Both the position numbers and the translations under genes were made by a program. A DNA stretch of 28,047 bases, taken from the NCBI GenBank assembly GCA_002381565.1, contig DFWZ01000013.1, positions 9,516 to 37,562 on the forward strand. Direction: 5' to 3'. The first letter of the stretch is position 1. Each line of letters opens with the position of its first letter. This document shows, piece after piece, positions 6,967 to 13,161 of this stretch. The notes under the pieces were generated by a model. That model had not been told where the DNA came from and did no database searches. It saw nothing but the letters and a program-made list of their open reading frames with translations. This stretch comes from Gallionella sp. UBA4121. GTDB taxonomy: Bacteria; Pseudomonadota; Gammaproteobacteria; Burkholderiales; Gallionellaceae.

Positions 6967-8511
6967 ATGGATGAAATGGTCAACACGATGCTTCATAGCA
7001 GTGCGTTTTTAATGGCAGTAGCGATGCTTGTTGCTTCTGGTTTTATTTTGATTTTATTTTGGGAAAAGATCAAATTCTGGGTAATGGATTTTAGTTACAT
7101 CTTCCCGTTTGTCGGTCGGATAGCGATGAATTCCAAGAATCCATCGAAGTCCCACAATGAAGGATGGACGAACGAAGAACGATCATTATGTTCTGATTAT
7201 TACCAGTTTGCTTCCATCACCAATGAGCGTGATTTTACCGATGCAGCCAGGTACATGAAATTGGCTGGCGATGTTGGTCGTGAGAATATGCCTAAATGGG
7301 CGCTCATTTTTATCTCGCTACTGGTATTGGCTGAAGGTTACGGCTTTTCATACCTGCTCGGTACATGGGTGACTCTCGATGGTAATGTCGCGCTCTATAC
7401 CGCGCTATCTATTTTTATCGCTTTTGTTATCAGCGGCATCATGTTGTGGCTGACGCACAGCGCAGGCCATGAAATCCATCGCAATAAGATTCTGAACAGT
7501 TGCGATAAAGAAGCTCGCCGCACACAGGAGCTGGGTACGGCAGATTACACCGGTGCTAAAAGTATCGGAGATCATTCTGATAGCGGTGCGCCACTTAGCG
7601 TGCAATGTGTAAACCGTGTCGCAGACCATGCAGGAGACAAGGGCGGGAATATGTGGCTGATCGTAACGGTCATCGCCATGATTACCATCGCAGGGCTATC
7701 TTTCTGGATGAGGGAAAAAAGCCTTGATCAGGAAATCCAGAAACAAGTTCAGCTACAGCAAGCGTCAGCGGGTGATGCTTTCAATCAAGCGACCGGTGGT
7801 TTTGCATTGCCAAAAGAAGTTACAGCGCCACAAGCTGATGCTGATAAAAAGATAAGCGATGCCAATGCTCAATCAAGAAGAGAGGAAGGCGGCGCGGCTT
7901 TTGCGATGTTGTCAATTATCTTTATTTTTACGCAAATTGTCAGTATCGGCTTCGGTATGAAGTACGGGTTTGTGGGAAAGGAAAGTAAGAATGCGTACCG
8001 GATGACAAAGGGATTTTCGACTTACAACAGCTTTTATCAATTCTTCAGTCCAATTTACCGGATAGCGCAATCAAGGCTGCAAAAGTTTCAAAAAGCCATG
8101 GAATCCAAGTCCTCTAACCGCGCTGCGCACACTAAAACATTTTCCGATTTCTGTGAAGAAAAGGCGATTGATGAACGACGTGACAAAATTGCGGCCTCAA
8201 GTGGCGTGTACCTTCAGCCAGTGGTCGAACCTGTGATGATTAATCCCGTGACGACAACCACGCCAGTCGCGCCTCCTGTCGTACCTGTTGATCCTGTAGT
8301 AGTGACGGCAGCGGTGAATACAGGCGCCATAAGCGCAGCAGAAGCGATGGTGGCACTGAGTATGATGTCTGAACGCGGTGATCGATTGGCGTACCTCTCA
8401 GGCATCCAGGACGCGAGCGTTGTCGAAGAAGTCAAATCGAGACTTATGGCGGATAAAGCCAAGAAGGATTCGCTGGCTGAGGCCGAAGCTAAATTTGGCG
8501 ATTTTATTTAA
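6967..8511 (+). CDS. Five-helix membrane protein with long soluble tail (unrecognised)
   Basis: I do not recognise this 514-aa protein. AGGGGAT precedes the ATG by six bases. Predicted helices lie at about residues 12-32, 111-132, 141-163, 228-248 and 309-331. A soluble loop lies at about 55-108 and a polar, Gln/Ala-rich stretch at about 250-305. The tail, about 340-514, contains a Pro/Val/Thr-rich linker near 395-425 and then a charged helical end. It sits between an OmpA-like lipoprotein and an exported VWA-like protein, overlapping or nearly touching the latter. This suggests it is the inner-membrane anchor of a complex reaching the peptidoglycan. MotA-like or ExbB-like roles were considered but no family motif was found. 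Confidence 0.75.
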   Translation: MDEMVNTMLHSSAFLMAVAMLVASGFILILFWEKIKFWVMDFSYIFPFVGRIAMNSKNPSKSHNEGWTNEERSLCSDYYQFASITNERDFTDAARYMKLAGDVGRENMPKWALIFISLLVLAEGYGFSYLLGTWVTLDGNVALYTALSIFIAFVISGIMLWLTHSAGHEIHRNKILNSCDKEARRTQELGTADYTGAKSIGDHSDSGAPLSVQCVNRVADHAGDKGGNMWLIVTVIAMITIAGLSFWMREKSLDQEIQKQVQLQQASAGDAFNQATGGFALPKEVTAPQADADKKISDANAQSRREEGGAAFAMLSIIFIFTQIVSIGFGMKYGFVGKESKNAYRMTKGFSTYNSFYQFFSPIYRIAQSRLQKFQKAMESKSSNRAAHTKTFSDFCEEKAIDERRDKIAASSGVYLQPVVEPVMINPVTTTTPVAPPVVPVDPVVVTAAVNTGAISAAEAMVALSMMSERGDRLAYLSGIQDASVVEEVKSRLMADKAKKDSLAEAEAKFGDFI

Positions 8512-8546
8512 TGTGGATGCTGGCCGGCAAAAACGAGACGAGAGCG

Positions 8547-9395
8547 ATGATAAAAAAAATACTTGGAATAAATTTGGTTGCCGTCGCATTGATGTCCAGC
8601 GTAATGCTGACTCAATCGGCATACGCGAATGATGTGCCTAGCTGTTATGCGATGAATCAAACCGACCTGAAAACACCAGTTGCAGACAGGGAAATTTTCG
8701 TGCTGATTGATCAAACAACGCTGTTGGACGACGTATTGCGCGCGCAGGTTATGGATAATGTCGGTAAGTTTATCAAGCCTGGCACAACCTTTACGATCGC
8801 GACATTTTCTGCGTTTACGCAGGGCCACTACATGAATATCGTTAAGTCCGGCACGCTTGAGTCTGATATCAGCGCCGGTGACCGGGATGTGGTTAAGGTG
8901 CGCGTTTTGACAAGCTTCGATGCGTGTATGAAAAAGCAATGGTCGTTTGGTATGCGCATGGCAGCCGATGCCATTACAAAAAGCATGTCAGGGGCATCAG
9001 ACACGCTTGCCAAATCGGATGTCGAGTCGAGTATTAAGTCGTTTTCGGATGTTGTTCGCGCGTCCAAGGCTAAGGATCGCGTGGTTCTGATCGTCTCCGA
9101 TATGCTGGAAAATTCCAGTATCAGTAATTTTTATGCCAGCAAGAATGTAAGGAAAATTGACCCAGCCAAAGAGATGGTTGCCGCAAAGACGAATCACGCA
9201 ATCGGTGATTTTAACGGTGCGCGTGTTTATGTGATGGGTGCCGGAACCGTTGCTGAAACGACGACGCATACAGTCTATCGCGATCCCAAGACGATGAATG
9301 CATTAAGCCAATTCTGGTCAGAGTATTTTAAAGAGGCTCACGCAAATTTAGTTGAGTTTGGCGAGCCTTCTCTACTGTCGCCAATTCAGTGGTAA
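8547..9395 (+). CDS. Exported von Willebrand A-like protein
   Basis: The protein (282 aa) begins MIKKILGINLVAVALMSSVM and has a likely signal-peptidase I site after AYA at residue 27, so it should act in the periplasm or outside. The mature part looks like a Rossmann/VWA fold. A first strand REIFVLIDQTT carries an Asp at the MIDAS position, but in DQTT rather than DxSxS. Later come a helix with SSIKSFSDVVRASK, a strand DRVVLIVSDMLE, and GARVYVMGAG. The metal site is therefore altered and ligand binding uncertain. ATG 8511, in frame and overlapping the previous stop as TAATG, is an alternative start with no ribosome site; 8547 gives a normal signal peptide. It is the third gene of the operon starting at 5314. 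No AAA+ ATPase of the MoxR type, a common VWA partner, is near. Confidence 0.7.
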   Translation: MIKKILGINLVAVALMSSVMLTQSAYANDVPSCYAMNQTDLKTPVADREIFVLIDQTTLLDDVLRAQVMDNVGKFIKPGTTFTIATFSAFTQGHYMNIVKSGTLESDISAGDRDVVKVRVLTSFDACMKKQWSFGMRMAADAITKSMSGASDTLAKSDVESSIKSFSDVVRASKAKDRVVLIVSDMLENSSISNFYASKNVRKIDPAKEMVAAKTNHAIGDFNGARVYVMGAGTVAETTTHTVYRDPKTMNALSQFWSEYFKEAHANLVEFGEPSLLSPIQW

Positions 9396-9459
9396 TTGCC
9401 AGTTCAATAGAATCAAGATTTGCCACGCAAAAGTAAATGCCTCTGCACTTTCTTCGTTT

Positions 9460-9465
9460 TATAAT
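9460..9465 (+). promoter_or_regulatory. TATAAT -10 box before the small membrane gene
   Basis: A perfect TATAAT is present, with ATGCCT (three of six) 17 bases upstream as a weak -35. Transcription would start near 9472, giving a ~60-base leader to ATG 9531. The AT-rich context makes chance matches likely. Confidence 0.35.
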
Positions 9466-9530
9466 CAAACAGTTGGGTTGTGTTTGTAGGTATTTTTAAC
9501 CCCGAAACGTTAGTTATAAAAGGAGTTTTT

Positions 9531-9845
9531 ATGTTATCAGATATACTTTCTGCACAATTAGCTACCGATATTCCTAGCATTGTACGTATTTACAAACAGG
9601 CACAAGTTACTCATCCAGATGATATTAGGTTGAAGTATGTAACGCTTATTACACCTCCAAATACTGCGAAAAATATGGCTATTGTTTATATTGTTGTTAG
9701 CGTTCCATTATTGTTGTTCTTGATTGGATTTTTGACACTGCCATTAAGCATTTGGTATCTGCAAAAAATGAAGAAACGAGTCAATTTGATTAAATCAGGA
9801 ACCGAGGCTTATTGCAAAGAAATTGGTGTGGCGTTTCCTAATTAG
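9531..9845 (+). CDS. Small two-helix membrane protein (unrecognised)
   Basis: The ATG at 9531 has an excellent AAGGAG ribosome site six bases upstream, which decides the start although the frame stays open to 9480. The 104-aa product has a polar N-terminal half (residues 1-44, with the tract IPSIVRIYKQAQVTHPDDIR). A continuous hydrophobic stretch follows at about 46-80 (MAIVYIVVSVPLLLFLIGFL), long enough for one or two helices, with a basic LQKMKKR after it. The end is soluble. Codon use is clearly more AT-rich than in hemN or asmA, which suggests foreign origin. No family is recognised. It lies 135 bp after the VWA-like gene with its own possible promoter. Confidence 0.6.
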   Translation: MLSDILSAQLATDIPSIVRIYKQAQVTHPDDIRLKYVTLITPPNTAKNMAIVYIVVSVPLLLFLIGFLTLPLSIWYLQKMKKRVNLIKSGTEAYCKEIGVAFPN

Positions 9846-9912
9846 TTCTCATTGATAACGTAATCTGATTTTATCTTCCAGTTGCTTGGTAAAAACCACG
9901 GGTATTTAGCTA

Positions 9913-10185
9913 ATGAAAAAAAAATTTATAACACTCGCTGTCCTCCTTCTAACTTCTCCTATTGCCGCAATGGCTGGCGAGGCGCATATTTGTTTTTCAT
10001 CCCGCGTAACTCCAGAAGTCTCCATGTCTGGTGTGGCCAGTTTATCAGATGAAACAAAATTTAAATGTGCTGGTTTGGGGGAAATGACAATCCCTCAGTT
10101 GGCTAAGAATGGATGGAAAATCGGTCAAGTAACTCAAGATGCCGATATGCATGGAAATTCTTGGCAACTTCTTATCCAAAAATAA
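9913..10185 (+). CDS. Small secreted protein (unrecognised)
   Basis: This 90-aa product begins MKKKFITLAVLLLTSPIAAM followed by AGEAHICF, a clear Sec signal peptide cleaved near residue 21. The mature peptide is about 69 aa with two Cys (in HICFSS and FKCAGLG), about 24 residues apart, which could form a disulfide in the periplasm. The pattern ending in QDADMHGNSWQLLIQK recalls small exported proteins found singly in accessory regions, but nothing specific is recognised. The ribosome site is weak. The gene is AT-rich and is followed within 21 bp by the first copy of the palindromic repeat element. Confidence 0.6.
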   Translation: MKKKFITLAVLLLTSPIAAMAGEAHICFSSRVTPEVSMSGVASLSDETKFKCAGLGEMTIPQLAKNGWKIGQVTQDADMHGNSWQLLIQK

Positions 10186-10205
10186 TGAATGTGAAAAAGG
10201 GGAGG

Positions 10206-10288
10206 AAAAAGGGGACGCAACCCTTTTCTGGTTTTTCCGTGTAATCGATATAATACGATTAGAAAATAAAGGGTAGCGTCCCTTTTTT
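10206..10288. repeat. REP/MITE-like palindromic element, copy 1
   Basis: An ~83-bp element starts AAAAAGGGGACGC and ends with its near-complement GCGTCCCTTTTTT; the 18-base ends match at 16 positions. Inside lies a second inverted repeat, TAATCG-N8-CGATTA. The same element recurs in the same orientation at 11189-11271. The nested hairpin plus terminal T-run could also act as a transcription terminator. The design resembles REP or MITE elements moved by tyrosine (RAYT) transposases; no transposase is present. Confidence 0.75.
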
Positions 10289-10342
10289 GATCGGTAATAT
10301 TTAGATCAATACTTCATTGTTTTTTATTGTTAGGGAGATGTT

Positions 10343-11164
10343 ATGAGATTTGCAAGTTTGCTATTGGCTATATTGGTTACAACCATGCTTTGTGCATGTT
10401 CAAAGGGGGCGAGTTCCGGGGTTGGCAAAAATATAGGCGCTAGTGAAAGTACCTCGACCATTCAAACTGATGCTCCTTTGGAGAAATATTTCCCCATAAG
10501 TTATTCTGATGATGTTCATAATGAAGGTTCCAACTGGATACTGGTTTATTACGCTCTTTGTGATTGCACAATTAATTACACTGAAATTGCAAATAATCTT
10601 TCTACTAAATATGCAGACGAACAAAATGCGTTTAAAAAACAAGCGATACTTGATAGTTTAATGCCCGATATTGATACAAAAATTAAGTTAATTAAGGCAA
10701 ACAGATTGGTCTATTTTACTGAGGGCATTTCCAACGATATTAAATATGACTTTCAAAATAAAAGTTTCATATTCACCAATGTACAAAATAGTTCTTGCAG
10801 TACAGATACAGGTGTATTTCATGATCACCCTTTTAATAGTATAGACAGAACTAATCAGTTAGAGAAAACATGTTCTAGCCAAGGTGTAATGCGTATACCT
10901 GTCAGCGATCAAGCATTGGCCGAAAAAATTGAGTCCATCAGAGAGCGGGGATTAAAAACGCATTACTACGCGTATGTAGAGTCGGCTGGTATGACAATGA
11001 AGGATATGAGTGCATACGGCGCTAAAGCTACGGTACCTGACTTCAGAAGTATTCAACTTAAAATTCTTAAGGTTGGTCTTAGTGAGCGTAATGGTGGAGA
11101 TAACGAACCCGGCGTTGCTAACAAAGGTTTTCTTGTTCAGCCTCTCGCACTGCCAAATCAATGA
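10343..11164 (+). CDS. AT-rich lipoprotein between two repeat copies (unrecognised)
   Basis: The 273-aa product has a lipoprotein signal peptide: MRFASLLLAILVTTMLCACS, with lipobox LCAC and lipidated Cys19. A TTAGGGAGA ribosome site precedes the ATG. The mature protein contains several Cys (in YYALCDCTINY and QNSSCSTDTG, plus one in EKTCSSQG) and a mixed, Asn/Lys-rich composition, but no domain I recognise. The gene is strongly AT-rich compared with the core genes. It is framed exactly by the two directly repeated palindromic elements at 10206-10288 and 11189-11271, so the lipoprotein plus one element could have arrived, or could leave, as a unit by recombination. Confidence 0.65.
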   Translation: MRFASLLLAILVTTMLCACSKGASSGVGKNIGASESTSTIQTDAPLEKYFPISYSDDVHNEGSNWILVYYALCDCTINYTEIANNLSTKYADEQNAFKKQAILDSLMPDIDTKIKLIKANRLVYFTEGISNDIKYDFQNKSFIFTNVQNSSCSTDTGVFHDHPFNSIDRTNQLEKTCSSQGVMRIPVSDQALAEKIESIRERGLKTHYYAYVESAGMTMKDMSAYGAKATVPDFRSIQLKILKVGLSERNGGDNEPGVANKGFLVQPLALPNQ

Positions 11165-11188
11165 GAAATGGGCTTATGTCCAGCAGGG

Positions 11189-11271
11189 AAAAAGGGGACG
11201 CTACCCTTTTTCTGACTTTTCCGTGTAATCGATGTAAGACGATTAGAAAATAAAGGGTAGCCTCCCCTTCC
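11189..11271. repeat. REP/MITE-like palindromic element, copy 2
   Basis: Same element and orientation as at 10206-10288, 983 bp downstream, with a handful of differences. It begins AAAAAGGGGACGCTACCC and its core CGTGTAATCGAT and ACGATTAGAAAATAAAGG is shared. The right end has drifted (CCTCCCCTTCC). Outside the ends, GCAGG and CCTGC add a further short inverted match at 11184-11188 and 11269-11273. Confidence 0.75.
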
Positions 11272-11410
11272 TGCTTCGTGCGATGTATGGAACGTGGAAG
11301 AATTCCGGACAAGCGGGAATTTTTCTGGTAACAAGCAAGCTCAGCTTGACAATCCGCTCAATGCAATCGGTGGGCTGTTGAATGGCACCGGAAAAATATT
11401 GGGGCACTAA
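11261..11410 (+). pseudogene. Possible 3' remnant of a gene cut by repeat copy 2
   Basis: The frame ending at TAA 11408-11410 is open back into the right end of repeat copy 2 and has no start codon suited to it. From about 11282 it reads DVWNVEEFRTSGNFSGNKQA and continues to NPLNAIGGLLNGTGKILGH, which looks like a genuine protein end. A gene whose 5' part was lost at the repeat is one explanation; chance is another. The product is not recognised. Confidence 0.3.
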
Positions 11411-11442
11411 TACGCTGTATGTTGATTAATAAGGAGAATTAA

Positions 11443-12270
11443 ATGGGCGGTTTTTTCAGTTTCATTGGCGGTTTGATAGAGTTTGTGCTGTTTCTTGGCG
11501 TGGTCATTGCTGTCATTGCATTCCTTGGTTACAACGGCTTGAGAGCGCTTTCAGAATCATGCCGCGAGGCAATGTCCAACATCGATGTGGTGTGCAAAAA
11601 GCAGATATCGCTGACTAATCAACTGCACGATGTGGTAAAGGGCTATCAGGAGTCCGAGAAGCTTGTGATGCTGAAAATTTCCGATGATATGTCCTCGGCG
11701 GGAAAGGCGGCGCAAGTTTATCAGCAATCAAACATGGTGCTGTCAGCCGCCACTGGGATTGCGCAAAGGTTTCCAGAGCTAAAGTCCAATGAAAACTATA
11801 GGCGATTAATCGACAGCATCCAAGCGTGTGAAGCGCAACTGGAAGGCGCTCGTCAGCGTTATAACGCTACCGTCAAAGACTACAACGTAAAGCGCAGTTC
11901 TATCCCTACTGTTTTTTACGCGACCACACTGGGTTTTAGAGTTGCTCCTTACCTTGAATTTGATGGTGCGACTCAGATTGTCGATATGGGAACGATCAGG
12001 AGTTTTTCCAGCGATGATGATGGCGCGCGCCTTAATGCACTATTGGGTCAGGCGGGCAACAAGGTTCTGGAGGCTGGCAGCAAAGCGATTGAAGGTGGCC
12101 GGCTGATTGCCGGAGTCGCACAGGAAAAAATTGCTCAAATCACCAAAAGCGAGAGTGCTGATTCGGGCGTATCTCATGCAACTGACAAATCCTGCACTGC
12201 CTGCGGACAGGCCATCAGCCTCGGCAATGTTTTTTGCGGCGGGTGCGGTACGAAAGTGGCAGCCAGCTGA
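11443..12270 (+). CDS. LemA-family protein with C-terminal zinc ribbon
   Basis: The 275-aa protein has an N-terminal membrane helix (about residues 10-30, FVLFLGVVIAVIAFLGYNGL). A LemA-type helical domain follows, with YNGLRALSESCREAMSNIDV and DVVKGYQESEKLVM, matching the YNxL and VKGYxxxE positions of the family. LemA proteins are single-pass envelope proteins whose biochemical role is poorly defined. Unlike standard LemA (about 180-200 aa), this one continues through an Ala/Gly-rich helical part to a zinc ribbon, CTACGQAISLGNVFCGGCG, with two CxxC pairs. AAGGAG precedes the ATG by six bases. If LemA topology holds, the ribbon's side of the membrane is unclear. Confidence 0.82.
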   Translation: MGGFFSFIGGLIEFVLFLGVVIAVIAFLGYNGLRALSESCREAMSNIDVVCKKQISLTNQLHDVVKGYQESEKLVMLKISDDMSSAGKAAQVYQQSNMVLSAATGIAQRFPELKSNENYRRLIDSIQACEAQLEGARQRYNATVKDYNVKRSSIPTVFYATTLGFRVAPYLEFDGATQIVDMGTIRSFSSDDDGARLNALLGQAGNKVLEAGSKAIEGGRLIAGVAQEKIAQITKSESADSGVSHATDKSCTACGQAISLGNVFCGGCGTKVAAS

Positions 12271-12368
12271 ATGTAAGTTACTTATTGCTTCGATAGCATG
12301 AAATGTCGGCTATATTGGCTGTATTCTTCATGTGATGATGGTGAGAGCGAGTGTTTGAGTTGCGGGAT

Positions 12369-12385
12369 ATAACGGCATCCGTTAT
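12369..12385. promoter_or_regulatory. Operator-like palindrome ATAACGG-CAT-CCGTTAT before higB
   Basis: A perfect 7+3+7 inverted repeat ends eight bases before the higB start codon and overlaps a TATAAC -10-like hexamer at 12368-12373. HigA proteins repress their operon by binding such palindromes at the promoter, so this is the likely HigA operator. No Shine-Dalgarno is visible between it and the ATG. Confidence 0.65.
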
Positions 12386-12393
12386 GCCCTGCC

Positions 12394-12675
12394 ATGATCG
12401 TCGGATTTGCATCCAAGGAAACTGAAAAAATTTGGCACGAAGAGGTGTCCCGTCGTTTGCCGCGTGAAATCCAGCAAGTTGCCTTACGAAAACTTTTTAT
12501 GTTGGACAAGGCGCAGGTGCTCAATGATTTACGAATCCCTCCTGCCAATCGACTTAAAGCATTAAAAGATGATCGAAAGGGTCAACACAGCATTCGTATT
12601 AATGATTAGTGGCGAATTTGTTTCGTGTGGACAGACAACGGACCGGCTGCCGTCGAGATAGTTGACTACCATTAA
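12394..12675 (+). pseudogene. higB: HigB-type toxin with in-frame amber codon
   Basis: The reading frame starts MIVGFASKETEKIWHEEVSR and runs through a HigB fold: LPREIQQVALRKLFMLDKAQ, then LRIPPANRLKALKDDRKGQH, then SIRIND. TAG follows at 12607-12609. Past it the same frame continues WRICFVWTDNGPAAVEIVDY-H to TAA at 12673-12675, the normal end of HigB, where family members have Gln before WRICF. A single C-to-T change (CAG to TAG) therefore removes the last 21 residues, which hold the core strands of the RelE fold. HigB is a ribosome-dependent mRNA interferase. The 71-aa product is probably inactive unless the amber is suppressed. The full frame would be 93 aa, normal for HigB. higA follows ten bases after the old stop. 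Confidence 0.85.
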
Positions 12676-12685
12676 GGAGAGAGAA

Positions 12686-12976
12686 ATGGATAAGTTAAAG
12701 AACATTCACCCCGGCGAAATTCTCCTCGAAGAATTCCTGCGTCCAATGGAGATAAGCCAAACCAAATTGGCTAATTCGATCGGGGTGCCGCCTCGTCGCA
12801 TTAACGAAATCGTTTTGGGCAAACGCGGGGTTACTGCGGATACCGCACTACGTCTTGCCAAAGTTTTCGGCACCTCAGTTCAATTCTGGATGGGCTTGCA
12901 GGATGAATACGAATTGCGTGAGGCTCGTCGTGCCATAGAGAATCAACTGGAACACATGATGCTGATTGCGGGGTAA
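12686..12976 (+). CDS. higA: HigA-family antitoxin (XRE-type HTH)
   Basis: The 96-aa protein starts MDKLKNIHPGEILLEEFLRP, the hallmark of HigA/VapI antitoxins. Its helix-turn-helix is ISQTKLANSIGVPPRRINEI, with VLGKRGVTADTALRLAKVFG and the typical FWMGLQDEYELREAR end. It binds and neutralises HigB and, as a dimer, represses the operon at the palindrome 12369-12385. AAGGAG lies six bases before ATG 12686, which decides the start although the frame opens earlier. The antitoxin appears intact while its toxin is broken, as expected when a module decays: losing the toxin first is harmless. The order toxin-antitoxin is the usual one for higBA. Confidence 0.92.
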   Translation: MDKLKNIHPGEILLEEFLRPMEISQTKLANSIGVPPRRINEIVLGKRGVTADTALRLAKVFGTSVQFWMGLQDEYELREARRAIENQLEHMMLIAG

Positions 12977-13127
12977 TATCCCCATTTTTAGTCGGGGTCA
13001 GAAGTAGCGTTTGTTGAGTGTGGTCGCTGATTTGATGGACGGTGCTCACTTTCGGCGTGCAGCACTCCCTTCATCGCTTTGTGAGTTTCACGCTAGGGCG
13101 TAATCTGCATAGCATCTGCCTCTCGGC

Positions 13128-13133
13128 TATAAT
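13128..13133 (+). promoter_or_regulatory. TATAAT -10 box upstream of asmA
   Basis: A perfect TATAAT lies 28 bases before the asmA ATG, but CTGCAT, 17 bases upstream, is a poor -35. A start near 13140 would give a ~22-base leader. The rest of the gap 12977-13161 shows no gene. Confidence 0.4.
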
Positions 13134-13161
13134 CCGAGTCTGACTTTTTTCGGGTGCTGCC

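Noticed and set aside
10287..10309. FNR-like TTGATC...GATCAA inverted repeat before the lipoprotein gene
   Set aside because: The spacer is 11 bases, not four, and the left arm overlaps the end of the repeat element; unlikely as an FNR site.
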